In this document: piece by piece, positions 63,201-64,000 of the stretch | Numbering within the stretch: the stretch's first letter is position 1 | Layout of the letters: each line of letters opens with the position of its first letter | NCBI GenBank assembly: GCA_025504975.1 | Contig: JANUWI010000002.1 | Location: 3,224,001-3,288,000, forward strand | From: Plenodomus lindquistii | Lineage: Eukaryota; Ascomycota; Dothideomycetes; Pleosporales; Leptosphaeriaceae | DNA: 64,000 nucleotides | Direction of reading: 5' to 3' | Translations under genes and position numbers: made by a program | Notes under the pieces: generated by a model | Databases searched by the model: none | Told to the model about the DNA's origin: nothing | What the model saw: only the letters and a program-made list of their open reading frames with translations

Positions 63201-64000
63201 TACTCACTGGAGGCGCGCGCGACTTGCAGCGAGATGCGATTGTGCAAGCCTCTGAGGCCATGGCGAACAAGACAGAGCAGCTTTACAAGCAACTCCTGCG
63301 AGCCCAGCGAAGAACAACCGCAACTCTACCGGTCTCGAAATACATACCCGCACAGTCGTCCAAGCACGTTGGACCAATGTTTGAGGTTGCTTGGATGCCA
63401 ATATTAACGGCGCTCTCTGGCCAAGCTCAAGATCATAACATCGAGATTGTTCGGTTGTGTATTGAGGGCATCAGACTGTCAATACGCATCTCGTGTTTGT
63501 TTGACCTGGACAGCTCGCGCCAGGCTTTCGTTGCTTTCCTCGCGCGCTTCACAAATCTCTACAACTTCAGCGAAATGAAGGCAAGAAACATGGAAGCTCT
63601 GAAGACCTTGATTGAAATCGCCCACTCCGAAGGCAATCTGCTACGGGAGTCATGGCGAGAGGTCCTGACATGTGTCTCCCAGCTGGACCGCTTTCAGCTA
63701 ATCGCTGCGGGTATCGACGAACGCGCAGTGCCTGACGTGCTTAAACCGAATACTGGCGCGACAAAATCGGGCAAGAATCCCAACGCTCCCAGCAACCGCC
63801 AGAGACCGACAACTCAAAGAAACGGAACGAACTTCCAAGCTGACGTGGCCGAGGAGAGCCGTTCTACGGATATCGTTCGAGGAGTTGATCGCATTTTCAC
63901 CAATAGTGCCAATCTGTCTGGAGAAGCCATCGTTGACTTTGTCAAAGCACTCACTTTGGTGAGTTGGCAAGAGATACAGTCTTCAGGGCAAAGCGAATCG
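60287..64000 (+). CDS. SEC7: Sec7, guanine nucleotide exchange factor for Arf, cut by right edge
   Basis: The frame is open from ATG 60287 through the window end (over 1,237 codons shown, no intron needed). Disordered N-terminal about 120 residues are followed by the DCB-HUS helical region (SLVFVVTALETIAASKDARKNKKL; later FGRLAADPRALVEVYLNYDCD). The Sec7 catalytic domain is at about 753-945 (FNYKPKKGLKVLI, FLQSFRLPGEAQKIDRFMLKFAERY, ANADTAYVLSYSVIMLNVDQHS, MTPEDFIKNNRGIND). The catalytic Glu finger is E855 in LPGEAQ. HDS1-type helices follow (FEVAWMPILTALSGQ, ALTLVSWQEIQSSG) up to the edge. Sec7 activates Arf1 at the trans-Golgi and is essential in yeast. Full-length proteins are about 1,900-2,000 residues, so a third is missing. 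Confidence 0.93.
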   Translation, partial: MADSDARPATAEDEIPTISATGQHDEPTTVTTTPAEEQDSDAGATSEQASDDASQHAPSPPPEPPGEPPEAPTPAPSTPTTLNVPNGESAPRSSEQMFDHQRMPLETRPRTDSQSTAATTATRPSTRSSLVFVVTALETIAASKDARKNKKLGDSTGTALAAIKAEGDPARINPELLFEPLQLASEAPNVLISITALDCIGKLISYSYFSVPANPNADNNDAPPLIERAIDTICDCFQGEATHPDVQLQIVKSLLAAILNDKIVVHGAGLLKAVRLTYNIFLLSKSSPNQQVAQGALTQMVGTVFERVKARLAVKEARLNLSRTSLNDKGHSEESIEEEDGGSINGDRVEANGEHGEDDHDADQAEPSDRPVVMHTGPKITLQSFENNMSFNDDRIHDNAPTLVTRIKGKPGSRNVSGQDTSPHVNTEEEEEDEIFVKDAYLVFRAMCRLSTKGLSVDHAQDVRSQGMRSKLLSLHMIHNLLFNNIAVFVSPYATIRSGSGDEPTTFIQAVKQYLCLSLSRNGASSVKQVFEVACEIFWQMLKYLRISLKKEVEVFLKEIYLATLDKRNVPAFQKQYVLTVFGRLAADPRALVEVYLNYDCDRTALDNMFQRVVEHLSRISSTQVAITAMQQQAYQDHREKQARQMDWQIRGAMPPSLTTVSMNSAHETDNAYPQEYAMKQESLEALVQILRSLVNWAQQSLPESGKAKTADLRPSLDDLRVSIDTRALADTPNIGADSGTVTPLAEDDYGQLEKAKQRKTALTNALRLFNYKPKKGLKVLISEGFIPSNSPEDIARFFLDNDQLDKAALGEFLGEGDPENIAIMHAFVDLMDFTKTRFTDALRRFLQSFRLPGEAQKIDRFMLKFAERYITGNPNAYANADTAYVLSYSVIMLNVDQHSKKMKGPRMTPEDFIKNNRGINDNADLPEEYLRGIYEEISRNEIVLNTEQEAAADKGLLNQQPTSGLASIGQVLTGGARDLQRDAIVQASEAMANKTEQLYKQLLRAQRRTTATLPVSKYIPAQSSKHVGPMFEVAWMPILTALSGQAQDHNIEIVRLCIEGIRLSIRISCLFDLDSSRQAFVAFLARFTNLYNFSEMKARNMEALKTLIEIAHSEGNLLRESWREVLTCVSQLDRFQLIAAGIDERAVPDVLKPNTGATKSGKNPNAPSNRQRPTTQRNGTNFQADVAEESRSTDIVRGVDRIFTNSANLSGEAIVDFVKALTLVSWQEIQSSGQSES

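Noticed and set aside
1..64000. CRISPR arrays, prophage, bacterial operons, rRNA
   Set aside because: None seen; the window is eukaryotic with spliced genes, and no direct-repeat/spacer pattern exists.

Overview
This 64-kb window reads as chromosomal DNA of a filamentous ascomycete (Pezizomycotina). The signs are short GT-AG introns (mostly 40-100 nt) with CTRAY-type branch points, short intergenic spaces on both strands, a HET-domain gene, a DUF6594 gene, a kinetochore Fta1-like gene and an intron-bearing nuclear tRNA-Arg. Dothideomycetes/Pleosporales is my best guess, from gene style only. About 27 protein-coding genes are supported (two run off the window ends), with two tRNA genes and a few weaker candidates. 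Splice models were built by hand and each was checked for reading phase across every junction.

Left part (1-22 kb) is accessory in character. A kinase-ankyrin gene (minus) and a caspase-like/pseudokinase gene (plus) diverge from one 680-bp promoter region. A small SH3-like gene converges on the latter with a 7-bp gap. A DUF6594 membrane protein, an Atos/FAM214-like gene, FYV7 and a three-repeat Myb gene follow. Next come a tRNA-Lys(CTT) whose T-loop is interrupted by a 53-bp insert that looks like a spliceosomal intron, and a HET-domain gene with an unusual N-terminal extension. Caspase, non-RD kinase, ankyrin and HET parts are the usual pieces of fungal regulated cell death and non-self recognition.

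Middle part (22-44 kb): a maltose-type MFS permease, a peroxisomal 3-ketoacyl-CoA thiolase with a PTS2 signal, an HSP110-type chaperone (HSP88) divergent from the Fta1/CENP-L gene, several membrane proteins of unknown function, a GFA-family enzyme and a tRNA-Arg(CCT). Between them is an AT-richer, gene-free stretch (35.7-37.2 kb).

Right part (44-64 kb) is mostly housekeeping: SPO7 (lipid phosphatase regulator), a shortened REI1-like zinc-finger protein, two alpha/beta hydrolases (ABHD12-like; CLD1/ABHD5-like), a secreted M6 metallopeptidase, a candidate 39-residue membrane microprotein followed by a cluster of microsatellites, LAT1 (pyruvate dehydrogenase E2), and a SEC7 Arf-GEF cut by the right edge.

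The most unusual observations are the tRNA-Lys interrupted by a GTTAGT...TACTAAC...CAG insert, the divergent kinase-ankyrin / caspase-pseudokinase pair, and several introns that are multiples of three and free of stops (notably 153 nt in HSP88).
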